Shown here in pieces: positions 16,710 to 24,979 of a DNA stretch of 64,000 bases. A program made the translations under genes and the position numbers. The stretch spans positions 310,001-374,000 of the forward strand of contig NZ_CP037920.1 of the NCBI RefSeq assembly GCF_007748195.1, read 5' to 3'. The first letter of the stretch is position 1; each line of letters starts with the position of its first letter. Below the pieces are notes generated by a model. The model was not told the origin of the DNA and searched no databases. It saw only the letters and a program-made list of their open reading frames with translations. This DNA is from Gimesia aquarii (GTDB lineage: Bacteria > Planctomycetota > Planctomycetia > Planctomycetales > Planctomycetaceae).

Positions 16710-17630
16710 ATGATAAACGAACGATTTATCAGACTCACATGGCTAGTAAGTTGTGGTATCTTTCTAGCCGGAATCATGGACAGCAAACCAGTCTGTGGGT
16801 CCGATCTGAATTTGAATGATTTTAGACCGACTAACCCGGACTACCTTGCGGATACAGTTCCGCTCTTGAAATACTCACTAGCTTTAGGAGGATACGCAGA
16901 ACCTGAAGTACATGAACATGACATAGCTCATGTAGAGGTTCCGGAGCCACTACTGTTTGATTTAGTCCGGCCATTAGGGGCTCGTAAAGGCGAAGTGGAG
17001 ATCAATACACTTTCTATCTTTCCGTGGGCAGAATCAAATACCCAGCCAGAAAATGACGACCCTTTTGGCCCCGGTCCAACAACACTTGACAAAAAAGGAA
17101 TTGAGTGGGCACCGGAACTGGAATATGCCATCGTAGATAATTTTGCAATCGAGTTTGAATTTCCTTTCGAAAATTCATCACTGGAGGAATATAAGCTGGG
17201 CCTTCAGTGGACAATAGGAACTGCTTTTGACAATCACTATATCCATGGTATTCAGATGCTCGTTGAGCCGACGGTGGCCTGGGAGCAATGGAATACCACA
17301 TTATTGTACCTGGGTGGTATTCGATTCAATGAAACCTGGAGTGTACTCTTTATGATCGGAGGCCGCATGGATCTGGAGGGAGCTCAAAACTCACAAACAT
17401 TTGAACGAATTCTGAATATCTCACTTTTTGCGGATGTAGCCCCAAATACAAAGCTGGGTGTGGAAACTAACGGCACCTCAAAACTCAATGGAGAGTCTAG
17501 CTTCATCGTTGTGCCCCAGATACACTACGACTTGACTGAATCGTTGCAAGTTCAATCCGGGCTCGGCTTGGGAACGTTTTCTGGAGGTTATGAGCAGTCA
17601 TTCATAATACGAGCCATCGCCAGTTGGTGA
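16710..17630 (+). CDS. outer-membrane beta-barrel protein
   Basis: This encodes 306 residues with an N-terminal signal peptide (hydrophobic LTWLVSCGIFLAGI, likely cleavage near residue 30). Beyond about residue 90 the sequence alternates hydrophobic and polar residues in short strands separated by Gly/Asn turns, typical of a porin-like barrel. It ends IRAIASW, with the terminal aromatic residue used as an outer-membrane assembly signal. It resembles the uncharacterised transporter-like barrels common in planctomycetes rather than a trimeric porin. No ligand can be assigned. As the last plus-strand gene of the putative sigma-54 module it could provide outer-membrane passage for an anion, which is inference from position only. 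Confidence 0.7.
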   Translation: MINERFIRLTWLVSCGIFLAGIMDSKPVCGSDLNLNDFRPTNPDYLADTVPLLKYSLALGGYAEPEVHEHDIAHVEVPEPLLFDLVRPLGARKGEVEINTLSIFPWAESNTQPENDDPFGPGPTTLDKKGIEWAPELEYAIVDNFAIEFEFPFENSSLEEYKLGLQWTIGTAFDNHYIHGIQMLVEPTVAWEQWNTTLLYLGGIRFNETWSVLFMIGGRMDLEGAQNSQTFERILNISLFADVAPNTKLGVETNGTSKLNGESSFIVVPQIHYDLTESLQVQSGLGLGTFSGGYEQSFIIRAIASW

Positions 17631-18067
17631 TACTTTTTGTTTGTGTTACTTGGTCCCGGTTTAGCAGACTCGCGATCTATTCCATAGAGTTAGCATTGGT
17701 TTCAGCCCCCCCCATACGTTCTGTTTCTGAATCCAAATCGTAAATTGATCACCAGTCAAAAAAGCAAAATTGACAAATCAACACCCTGCTGTATATTCTA
17801 TTACTCTAACGTGAGAAATGGCAAACATGCTTGTTTTAAAACGCTAGTAGCCCAAATGCGTAATAACCTCTAACCCAAGAGTTCCAATATTCGCAATCAC
17901 GATTTTAGCAGATCAAGTTGCATCCAATCATTCGCCAAACATATCAAGAGTTTTCCCATACTCTGCTACTTTTTAGTTGGTGCCTTAAGTTCTTTGTTTA
18001 GTCTGATATTTTATCATAGTTATGTTTAGTCGTTATATAAATCTGGCAAAAGTCATTGGGGACTGTT
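17631..18067. other. AT-rich intergenic region
   Basis: About 430 bp with no recognisable gene, hairpin terminator or repeat. It separates the outer-membrane protein from the AT-rich orphan gene. Confidence 0.4.
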
Positions 18068-19261
18068 GTGTTTGAATCTTTTCAGCCCGATTACTTAAAT
18101 TCAATGTTCGAAAAGTACTCTCAACCCGAGGTACTAGGTCGTATTGTTAAAGAGTGCAGTTCCAAAGTGGTAAAATGGCGCTGGGCAACTGACGATATGT
18201 CGCGAAATGAACCTTTTCGCGCTGAATTATATAATACGAAAATAAAATGGCTTATTGAAGGAGCTAAACCAAAGCCAGGTAATCTTCGACATGGACTTGA
18301 CGAGAACGGAAAAATACAAGTAATTGAAGATTACTGGTTCAATAAAACGAGAAAGGAAAAGCCTCGTAAATCTACCTACCTGATATATGGTAAAAATTTC
18401 GCTGACGAAATCGAATTGAAAAACTCTGGACCCAAAATAAACTATCTAAGACGTAATGTATTTAAAGAAAAAAAGCTTTTAAAGTCATTCGTAAAACACA
18501 ATACCATTAATTCAATTACTGAGAGTCATTTCTATTATAAATTTGGACATGTGACAAAAGAAATCTCTATTAATTGGCAAAGGCAAAAAGTTGCCGCACG
18601 AACAAAACGAAGTTATGAATATGGTCAATTCGGAGAACTTGAGAAAATCACAAAACATTATCTGAATGAGGATGGAACTATTTGTGAGGAACTCCATCCA
18701 ATTATCGAATATGAGCGTCCTCAAAAAAAAGAGACACTTTCCCAACTTGCCAAAGAAATCCAATCAATGTTATTGGAGCAAATTCCAGAGACGATTTCCG
18801 ATTCAAGTGCAAGGGACGTTTATTATTGCTTACTACTTTGCTATTGCGAAGAGGATTTTGGTGCAGGCTGGCCCCCCTTTTTAGTTCTGGGTAGTTTAAA
18901 CGAGCAGCAGAGAATCTTAAACAGTGAGCAGGAAGAGCTATATTGCCTTTGGTCTCCTGATGAAATGAGAGAAAAAGAGACTAATGTTGAACTTCAACTC
19001 AATGATGGCAATTTAAAAAGGATGTGTGCTCTCCACTGTCAGCAGATGGATCAAATCGATAATTACGAATCTGCTAAGAAAGTTCTCCAAAAGGTTTCCA
19101 AAAAACTGAACCAATATGATTGGTCACAACACATCGAGGTGACTCCCGATTTTATTGTTGCCGCCATTGATAACACAGGGGAAATTAATCCTTATGTCGA
19201 CATTAAATCGGCAGTACCCTGGAGTCGATTCAGGTCACTTAAAAAACAAGGCTTACTTTAG
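18068..19261 (+). CDS. hypothetical protein, unrecognised, AT-rich orphan
   Basis: A GTG at 18068 with GGGGA about 5 bp upstream gives 397 residues; a TTG at 18056 or ATG at 18104 are alternatives. The product is soluble, Lys/Glu-rich and has no signal peptide. The N-terminal half contains repeated 'DENGKI', 'Y...G' and 'LNEDGTI' strand-turn elements. The C-terminal half (from about residue 230) has 'YYCLLLCYCEEDFGAGWPPFLVLGS', which faintly recalls DUF4303/SMI1-like immunity proteins. Codon use looks more AT-rich than in flanking housekeeping genes, consistent with acquisition by transfer. No toxin partner is adjacent, so an immunity role is only a guess. Confidence 0.7.
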   Translation: MFESFQPDYLNSMFEKYSQPEVLGRIVKECSSKVVKWRWATDDMSRNEPFRAELYNTKIKWLIEGAKPKPGNLRHGLDENGKIQVIEDYWFNKTRKEKPRKSTYLIYGKNFADEIELKNSGPKINYLRRNVFKEKKLLKSFVKHNTINSITESHFYYKFGHVTKEISINWQRQKVAARTKRSYEYGQFGELEKITKHYLNEDGTICEELHPIIEYERPQKKETLSQLAKEIQSMLLEQIPETISDSSARDVYYCLLLCYCEEDFGAGWPPFLVLGSLNEQQRILNSEQEELYCLWSPDEMREKETNVELQLNDGNLKRMCALHCQQMDQIDNYESAKKVLQKVSKKLNQYDWSQHIEVTPDFIVAAIDNTGEINPYVDIKSAVPWSRFRSLKKQGLL

Positions 19262-19290
19262 AATGAAACCAAAACAGCTCTGTTACCTGT

Positions 19291-19839
19291 TTATTCTCTA
19301 TCCAGAATGTGCGTTGGTTTGCCGTCGAGGCTGAGTTGGTTTTTCTTTTTCCAGTACTCAGATACGCCTTCTTCCCCTTGCTTGATGGCCCAGCTTGTTA
19401 ACAGTTCCCGTTCTTCGACATAGTCATAAAATGGGACACCCATTCCACAAGAGGTCTGGACCAGATCAACGTGCATATCAAAAATCTGTCGTGCGCCGGG
19501 CGTGTGAGGAAAGTGAGAAACTAATTCTTCCCACGCTGCATCGTGAGGATGTAGGACTTTCGCCTGTCCATACAGACGCAAGATGAGAGGCTTCCCTGTG
19601 AAGGCACAAAACATAATTGTCATTCGCCCGTCTTCCTGAATGTGTGCGGAAGTTTCATTGCCGCTGCCAGTCACGTTCAGCCAGATGACTTGTGTGGGAC
19701 TCAGAACACGCAGTGAGTCCATGCCTTTGGGAGAGATATTAATCCGGCTGTCAGCCGTTGCTGTCCCGACGAAGAATAACTTTTGCTCTTTGATGAACTC
19801 GATTTGTTTTTCTGGCAATTCGGTGAAACGCTGTCCCAT
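19291..19839 (-). CDS. pyridoxamine 5'-phosphate oxidase-like flavin-binding family protein
   Basis: This encodes 182 residues with the PNPOx-like split-barrel pattern: FFVGTATADSRINISPKGMDSLRV for the first strands, then GSGNETSAHI and GRMTIMFCAF, and LRLYGQAKVLHP, where the flavin phosphate is usually bound. The C-terminal half includes CGMGVPFYDY, found in a widespread uncharacterised subgroup of this fold. The family binds FMN or F420, but this subgroup's substrate is not known. It is not true PdxH, which has a different C-terminal substrate-binding motif. The gene stands alone, converging with the upstream orphan gene. Confidence 0.8.
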   Translation of the reverse strand: MGQRFTELPEKQIEFIKEQKLFFVGTATADSRINISPKGMDSLRVLSPTQVIWLNVTGSGNETSAHIQEDGRMTIMFCAFTGKPLILRLYGQAKVLHPHDAAWEELVSHFPHTPGARQIFDMHVDLVQTSCGMGVPFYDYVEERELLTSWAIKQGEEGVSEYWKKKNQLSLDGKPTHILDRE

Positions 19840-20003
19840 ACTGAGTCTTTTCTAACAGAGGGTGGTTTTAAAATACTTTTTTTCTGCATTAAGAGTGTGA
19901 CACTCTAATCCCCAAAAAGTTCAAGGCTGGTGGAGCTTGTGTTGAACTTATCAATATTTCTATTATCGCAGATTAATGAAACAAGACTACTGCTTTTTTG
20001 CTT

Positions 20004-20735
20004 CTATTGGCGGCGATATTCAGTGGGGCTGACTCCCGTATATGCCTTAAAGACTTTGGAGAAATGGCTGTGGTCGTAAAATCCGGTTTGAATCGCGATA
20101 TGTGATATCGTATCGGTAGTGGAAGTCAGCTTGCGACAGGCAGATTGAATGCGAACGTGATTAATGTAACTGGCGGGACTTGTGTTGAACAGCTTGCGAA
20201 ACCGGCGCTGAAACTGGCTGGTCGAAAGTTCCACCAGAGATGCCAGTTCTTTCACTGTGATTTCTCGCTGAAAATGATCATCGATATGATCGAACACTTG
20301 TTGCATTTCCAAATAGGGGGCAATCGCCAGACCGGCACGCTGATAATCGCGCATCATGCCCACGACACCTGCGACTCTGCGTTGCTTATCGAACAAGGGT
20401 TCTTTGATGACCTGAAACCAGGAGGTGGCTCCTTCACCGCCGGTCACGGGATGTACGAGATCAACCAGTGGTTCTTCCGATTTCATGACGCGTTGATCTT
20501 CACGTTGATATGCCTCGGCTTGATCTCGTGGATGGATGTCAAAATCGGTCTTGCCGATTAGTTCCTCATCAGAATCGACTTTGAGCCAGTTTAATAATGC
20601 CTGGTTGTGTTTAATGAATCGTCCTTCGTCATCTTTCACAACCAGATACACATCGGGCAAATGGGCGAACAGTCGACACGTTTGCTCAATTCCGGGGACT
20701 TTTTTGAAGAATTGTTGCTGGAGGGAGACATTCAT
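20004..20735 (-). CDS. PAS-domain AraC-family transcriptional regulator
   Basis: The 243-residue product has a PAS domain (about 18-130; LPDVYLVVKDDEGRFIKHN and GKTDFDIHP) and an AraC/XylS DNA-binding domain with two helix-turn-helix units (about 140-243; ITVKELASLVELSTSQFQRR and ISHIAIQTGFYDHSHFSKVF, ending GVSPTEYRR). The PAS domain replaces the usual cupin sensor, so the ligand may be a small molecule or cofactor. It is divergent from the Gfo/Idh/MocA gene, with a shared region of about 186 bp, and is a candidate regulator of that gene. This PAS-AraC layout recurs in planctomycete sugar loci. Confidence 0.85.
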   Translation of the reverse strand: MNVSLQQQFFKKVPGIEQTCRLFAHLPDVYLVVKDDEGRFIKHNQALLNWLKVDSDEELIGKTDFDIHPRDQAEAYQREDQRVMKSEEPLVDLVHPVTGGEGATSWFQVIKEPLFDKQRRVAGVVGMMRDYQRAGLAIAPYLEMQQVFDHIDDHFQREITVKELASLVELSTSQFQRRFRKLFNTSPASYINHVRIQSACRKLTSTTDTISHIAIQTGFYDHSHFSKVFKAYTGVSPTEYRRQ

Positions 20736-20921
20736 GGAATTTATTTCTGGTGCAGGAATGCGCTAAATATACACAATTTCGCCTCGAATTTCCAAGACGG
20801 GCACTACCTTGAAGATTACAATAAATGAAATTGTGCAAACGTTGATTTGACTGTTCGCCAGGCAAAACATATTGAAAATACAAATTCAACTCACCCCCCA
20901 ATAGCTTACGAGGAGAATCTG

Positions 20922-22214
20922 ATGACGAACAAAGGTGCTCTTAATCGTCGTGACTTTATGAAAACGGCGGCTGTCGCCAGTACTGTTTTCTCGGCTCCTA
21001 CAATCATTCCCGGAACTGCGCTGGGATTGAACGGAACCGTGGCTCCCAGCGAACGCATCAATCTGGGAGGTATCGGCATTCGCAGACGTGGTGGGTATGT
21101 GTTGAGTCATATGTTGGAACAACCCGATGTGCGATTTGTGGCGATTGCCGATGTTCGTGCTGATCAACGCAAAACTGTCAAAGGCATGGCCGACAAACAG
21201 AACGGTGATCAGAAATGCGATACCTATCGTGACTTCCGCGAACTCCTGGCACGGGATGACATTGACGCTGTTTTAATTGCCACGGGCGATCGCTGGCACG
21301 CGACCGCGTCGATGATGGCGGCGGAAGCGGGGAAAGATGTGTATTCCGAAAAACCGTGTGCGATTACAATGGAACTCGCCCGTAAATTACAAGAGACAAT
21401 TCAACGCACGGGTCGTGTTTTTCAGGCAGGCACGCAGCGTCGTAATGTTTCAAACTTTGCGCACGCTTCCAAACTGGCTCAGACAGGACAACTTGGAAAA
21501 ATTCATACCGTGCATGCTTCCATCTATCAATTGATTGATCGTCACGACTGGCTGCCGGCGGAACCAGAGCCTGATCCTGAAGTAGTGGACTGGAACATGT
21601 GGCTCGGCCCTGCACCGTGGCGACCTTATAACCGTGCGTATGTTGATGGCGCCTGGCGTGGACATTACGATTTCGATTCCGGTGCGAAACTACTCGACTG
21701 GGGCGCGCATACATTGGATATCTGTCAATGGGCGCTCGACGCAGACCATACCATGCCGGTGACATATGAACCCAAGGATGTTCCGAATGACAACGTCATT
21801 GAATGTGTTTACGAAAATGGTGTGAAACTGGTTATGCGTCGCAATGGCTGGATGGGACTGGGGACCTGTCCGGTTCGGTTTGAAGGCGAATCAGGCTGGG
21901 TCGAAACCGGTGACTCGGGTCAAACGGCAGTGTCCTCAGACCAACTAAGGGCATCACTTCCCTCACCCAGTTCGATTCCGGGTACATCACCTAAATTTCA
22001 TGTACGTGATTTCTTTAACTGTGTGAAGACTCGTTCCAAACCCGCGGCCAATGAAGATGTAATGGCTCGTTCCCACATTGCCTGTCATGCGGCAGCGATT
22101 GCCTGGAAGCTGGGACGGAAGTTGCAGTTTGATCCGGTGGCAGAAGAATTCGTGAACGACGAGGAAGCCAATCGTATGCGGAGCCGCGCGATGCGAGAAC
22201 CGTGGACTGTCTAA
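20922..22214 (+). CDS. Tat-exported Gfo/Idh/MocA family oxidoreductase
   Basis: The ATG at 20922, behind GAGGAGAA, gives 430 residues; the in-frame extension to 20847 adds no signal features. It opens with a twin-arginine signal (NRRDFMK plus a hydrophobic stretch). The NAD(P)-binding Rossmann fold follows, with the GGIGIRRRG loop (a variant of GxGxxG), and the family EKP motif (YSEKPCAITMELA). A C-terminal alpha/beta domain contains a WNMWLGPAPWRPYN block typical of planctomycete members. The enzyme probably oxidises or reduces a sugar or sugar derivative in the periplasm with a pre-bound cofactor. The following HEAT-DUF1080 gene has the same direction, 77 bp away, and suggests glycan breakdown. 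Confidence 0.88.
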   Translation: MTNKGALNRRDFMKTAAVASTVFSAPTIIPGTALGLNGTVAPSERINLGGIGIRRRGGYVLSHMLEQPDVRFVAIADVRADQRKTVKGMADKQNGDQKCDTYRDFRELLARDDIDAVLIATGDRWHATASMMAAEAGKDVYSEKPCAITMELARKLQETIQRTGRVFQAGTQRRNVSNFAHASKLAQTGQLGKIHTVHASIYQLIDRHDWLPAEPEPDPEVVDWNMWLGPAPWRPYNRAYVDGAWRGHYDFDSGAKLLDWGAHTLDICQWALDADHTMPVTYEPKDVPNDNVIECVYENGVKLVMRRNGWMGLGTCPVRFEGESGWVETGDSGQTAVSSDQLRASLPSPSSIPGTSPKFHVRDFFNCVKTRSKPAANEDVMARSHIACHAAAIAWKLGRKLQFDPVAEEFVNDEEANRMRSRAMREPWTV

Positions 22215-22291
22215 GCTGCGTTTCACATAGAAATGGTTTTTGATTTTCCCATTACTTTTTACACCTCCTTTCCCTCGAGGAATTCGTGCTC

Positions 22292-24844
22292 ATGTTTGCT
22301 TTGAAGTACCCTGTGATCCTTTTGCTTTCTTTTTCTCTGCTGCTTAACGTAACACCCGCCAATGCCGATACGAAAAATGACTCGAAAAAAGAGACGGCAC
22401 GGTTGGTGAAGGTTCTGAATTCTGATGCAGACACCCATACCAAAGCGATGGCCTGTCGCCGTCTGGCTGCCATAGGTCATAAGTCGGCAATTACTTCCCT
22501 CGCGAACTACCTTGGTAATCCAAAACTGGCAACCTATACTCGCTCTGCTCTGGAAAACATTCCCGATCAAGGGGCAGATGATGCGCTGCGAAACGCTCTG
22601 ACAGAAGTGAAAGGAAATCTACTGGTTGGCGTGATCAATTCGATTGGCAAGCGTAAAGACAAGAAAGCAACCGGAGATCTGACAAAGCTTCTCTCAGATA
22701 AAAACACAAAGATTGCCATCGCTGCTGCACATGCTTTGGGTTCAATTGGTACAAAATCCGCAGCGGATGCGTTGCAGGCTGCGATTGGCAAAGGGGATAA
22801 GAAGTTACAGCGTGAAGTGGGTTTTGCGTGTTTGATGTGTGCCCGCTCTCTGGCAAAAAAAGGAGACAAACAAACGGCGATCGCCTTGACAGAACTCGTT
22901 CACAAAGCCGATTTACCGAAAAATATCAAGGTGGCGGCGATGCAACTGACGATAGTGCTTAAAGGTAAAGCGGGACTCGGATTGCTGGCAGAGGAACTCA
23001 AGTCAGAAGACCTTTCCCGGTTTCGTTCTGGTTTACAAGCGGCCCGCGATTTGGGTAAACAGTCCACTTCCACACTCATCAATGTGTTTAACGCGCTCCC
23101 TGACGAACGCAAAGCTCTCGTGATCCCCGCTTTGAGTCTTTCACACGATTCGACAGCACTACCTTTGATTCGCAAGGCGGCAACCACAGGGTCGGAACCA
23201 CTCAAACTACAGGCGGTTTATGCGTTAAGTGAACTGGAGCCTGCCTTGGACGAAAACGCTCAACTTCAGGTTTTGAAAGACCTGTTTGGTCTATTGAAGC
23301 AAAACAATTCTGAAATCGTGTCTGCAGCGCAAGCTGTCATCACCCAAATCAGTTCCAGCCAACCTCCTGAAAAAGTGAAAGCTTTGATTGAGTCAAATAC
23401 ACGAAAACTGGTTGAGAGCGAAGGACTCCCACAGCAACTGATGGGGCTGCAATTGGCGGGGGCGTGCCGTATTGATTCTGTAACCCCAACATTGCTTTCA
23501 TTAGCCAGTCATTCTAATACTGAAGTCAAGCAAGCAGCTATCAAAGCACTGGGGGGTACGACTTCTGCGGCAACTCTTTCTCAGTTAATCACACTGGCAT
23601 TAAAGAATCCGAATGATAAAACAACCAGCGACGCCCTTAAAGCGGCCTGCTCGCGTTTGCCTTTAGATCAGACCGCACAAGCGCTGGCATCTGCGATGCA
23701 GGGCGCTACAACTGAGCAAAAACAGCTCTTGTTGAAGCAACTGGCGGCCATTGGAGGCGAAACGGCACTCAAGACCATTGTCAAAGCAGCGCGTTCGAAC
23801 AATGACGCTTTACAAAATACCGCCACCGACTTACTGGGGAAATGGGTCAGTATTGATGTCGCTCCTGCATTGTTGGATCTCGCAAAAAATCTGGAGAACC
23901 GAAAATACAAAATTCGTTCTCTTCGCGGTTATATTCGCGTTGCTCGCCAGCTCAACATGACGCCGGAACAACGTCTGGAAGTCTGTCGCAATACGCTGGC
24001 GAATGCAGAACGGAACGATGAACGAAAACTGGTCTTTGAAGTTTTACGACGCTATCCAAATCCCCTGGCAGTGAACTATACGGTTTCTCTGCTCAAAGAC
24101 AAACAGCTCAATGTGCCTGCTAGTTCTATAATAGTTTCCTGGGCAGAACGAGGTACGCCCGTTGATGCTGACCTGCTGCAAAACGCCTTGCAACAGGTCA
24201 TCGCGACCACTTCTAATGCCAACCTGAAAAAACGGGCCACACAGCAACTGGAGCGTGTGCGAGTTCAAGCAGAACAGGACGAACAAGCGGCAGGCTTCCA
24301 ATCTCTGTTTGATGGAAAGTCATTTGACGGTTGGCATGGCAATGAAAAGATTTTCCGAATCGAGGATGGAGAAATCGTTGGCGGCAGTCTGACTGAGAAA
24401 GTGGAGCGCAACGAGTTTTTGCGTTCCAACAAGGAATACGATGATTTTGAACTCAAGCTGGAATTCAAATTACTTGGTGATAAAACCAACGCGGGCGTAC
24501 AAATTCGAACAGCGGAAATTCCCGATCATCATGAAGTCATCGGATATCAGGCGGACCTAGGTACCGGTTACTGGGGTTGTTTGTATGACGAATCCCGCCG
24601 CAAAAAAATTCTGGCTGGACCACCAAAAGACCAGCGAACTTTCCCAATTCGCATGGATGATTGGAACACGTATCGCATCCGCTGTGAAGGTCCACGGATT
24701 CAGCTCTGGATTAACGGAGTACAGACGGTCGACTTTACCGAAGACGATCCAAAGATTCCGCTCAAGGGAATTATCGCGTTACAGATTCATGGGAACCTCG
24801 TCAATCAGGTGCATTATCGTAATATTCGCCTGCGGGAACTATAA
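22292..24844 (+). CDS. HEAT-repeat protein with C-terminal DUF1080 (3-keto-disaccharide hydrolase-type) domain
   Basis: The ATG at 22292 has CGAGGAA 9 bp upstream; a GTG at 22286 is too close to it. The product has 850 residues. A signal peptide covers about 1-27. Residues about 30-650 are a helical solenoid of HEAT-like repeats (recurring 'AAAHALGSIGTKSAADAL' and 'AAIKALGGTTS' units). From about 665 comes a DUF1080 domain opening FQSLFDGKSFDGWHG, a jelly-roll fold related to concanavalin-like domains and to 3-keto-disaccharide hydrolases. The protein is likely periplasmic. The pairing with a Gfo/Idh/MocA oxidoreductase fits a 3-keto-glycoside route, where oxidation at C3 precedes cleavage; that is inference. 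Confidence 0.85.
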   Translation: MFALKYPVILLLSFSLLLNVTPANADTKNDSKKETARLVKVLNSDADTHTKAMACRRLAAIGHKSAITSLANYLGNPKLATYTRSALENIPDQGADDALRNALTEVKGNLLVGVINSIGKRKDKKATGDLTKLLSDKNTKIAIAAAHALGSIGTKSAADALQAAIGKGDKKLQREVGFACLMCARSLAKKGDKQTAIALTELVHKADLPKNIKVAAMQLTIVLKGKAGLGLLAEELKSEDLSRFRSGLQAARDLGKQSTSTLINVFNALPDERKALVIPALSLSHDSTALPLIRKAATTGSEPLKLQAVYALSELEPALDENAQLQVLKDLFGLLKQNNSEIVSAAQAVITQISSSQPPEKVKALIESNTRKLVESEGLPQQLMGLQLAGACRIDSVTPTLLSLASHSNTEVKQAAIKALGGTTSAATLSQLITLALKNPNDKTTSDALKAACSRLPLDQTAQALASAMQGATTEQKQLLLKQLAAIGGETALKTIVKAARSNNDALQNTATDLLGKWVSIDVAPALLDLAKNLENRKYKIRSLRGYIRVARQLNMTPEQRLEVCRNTLANAERNDERKLVFEVLRRYPNPLAVNYTVSLLKDKQLNVPASSIIVSWAERGTPVDADLLQNALQQVIATTSNANLKKRATQQLERVRVQAEQDEQAAGFQSLFDGKSFDGWHGNEKIFRIEDGEIVGGSLTEKVERNEFLRSNKEYDDFELKLEFKLLGDKTNAGVQIRTAEIPDHHEVIGYQADLGTGYWGCLYDESRRKKILAGPPKDQRTFPIRMDDWNTYRIRCEGPRIQLWINGVQTVDFTEDDPKIPLKGIIALQIHGNLVNQVHYRNIRLREL

Positions 24845-24979
24845 GCGATCGTTTACGGAAGAGGAAAAACAGCCGTTCATCAACAATTTTGAGATCCGCC
24901 CCTTGCGATAACTTTCTGCCCGGCGAAAATAGAGAATAAGCAGATATATATGAATTCTTTCGACCGCGGTGGGGCACGG

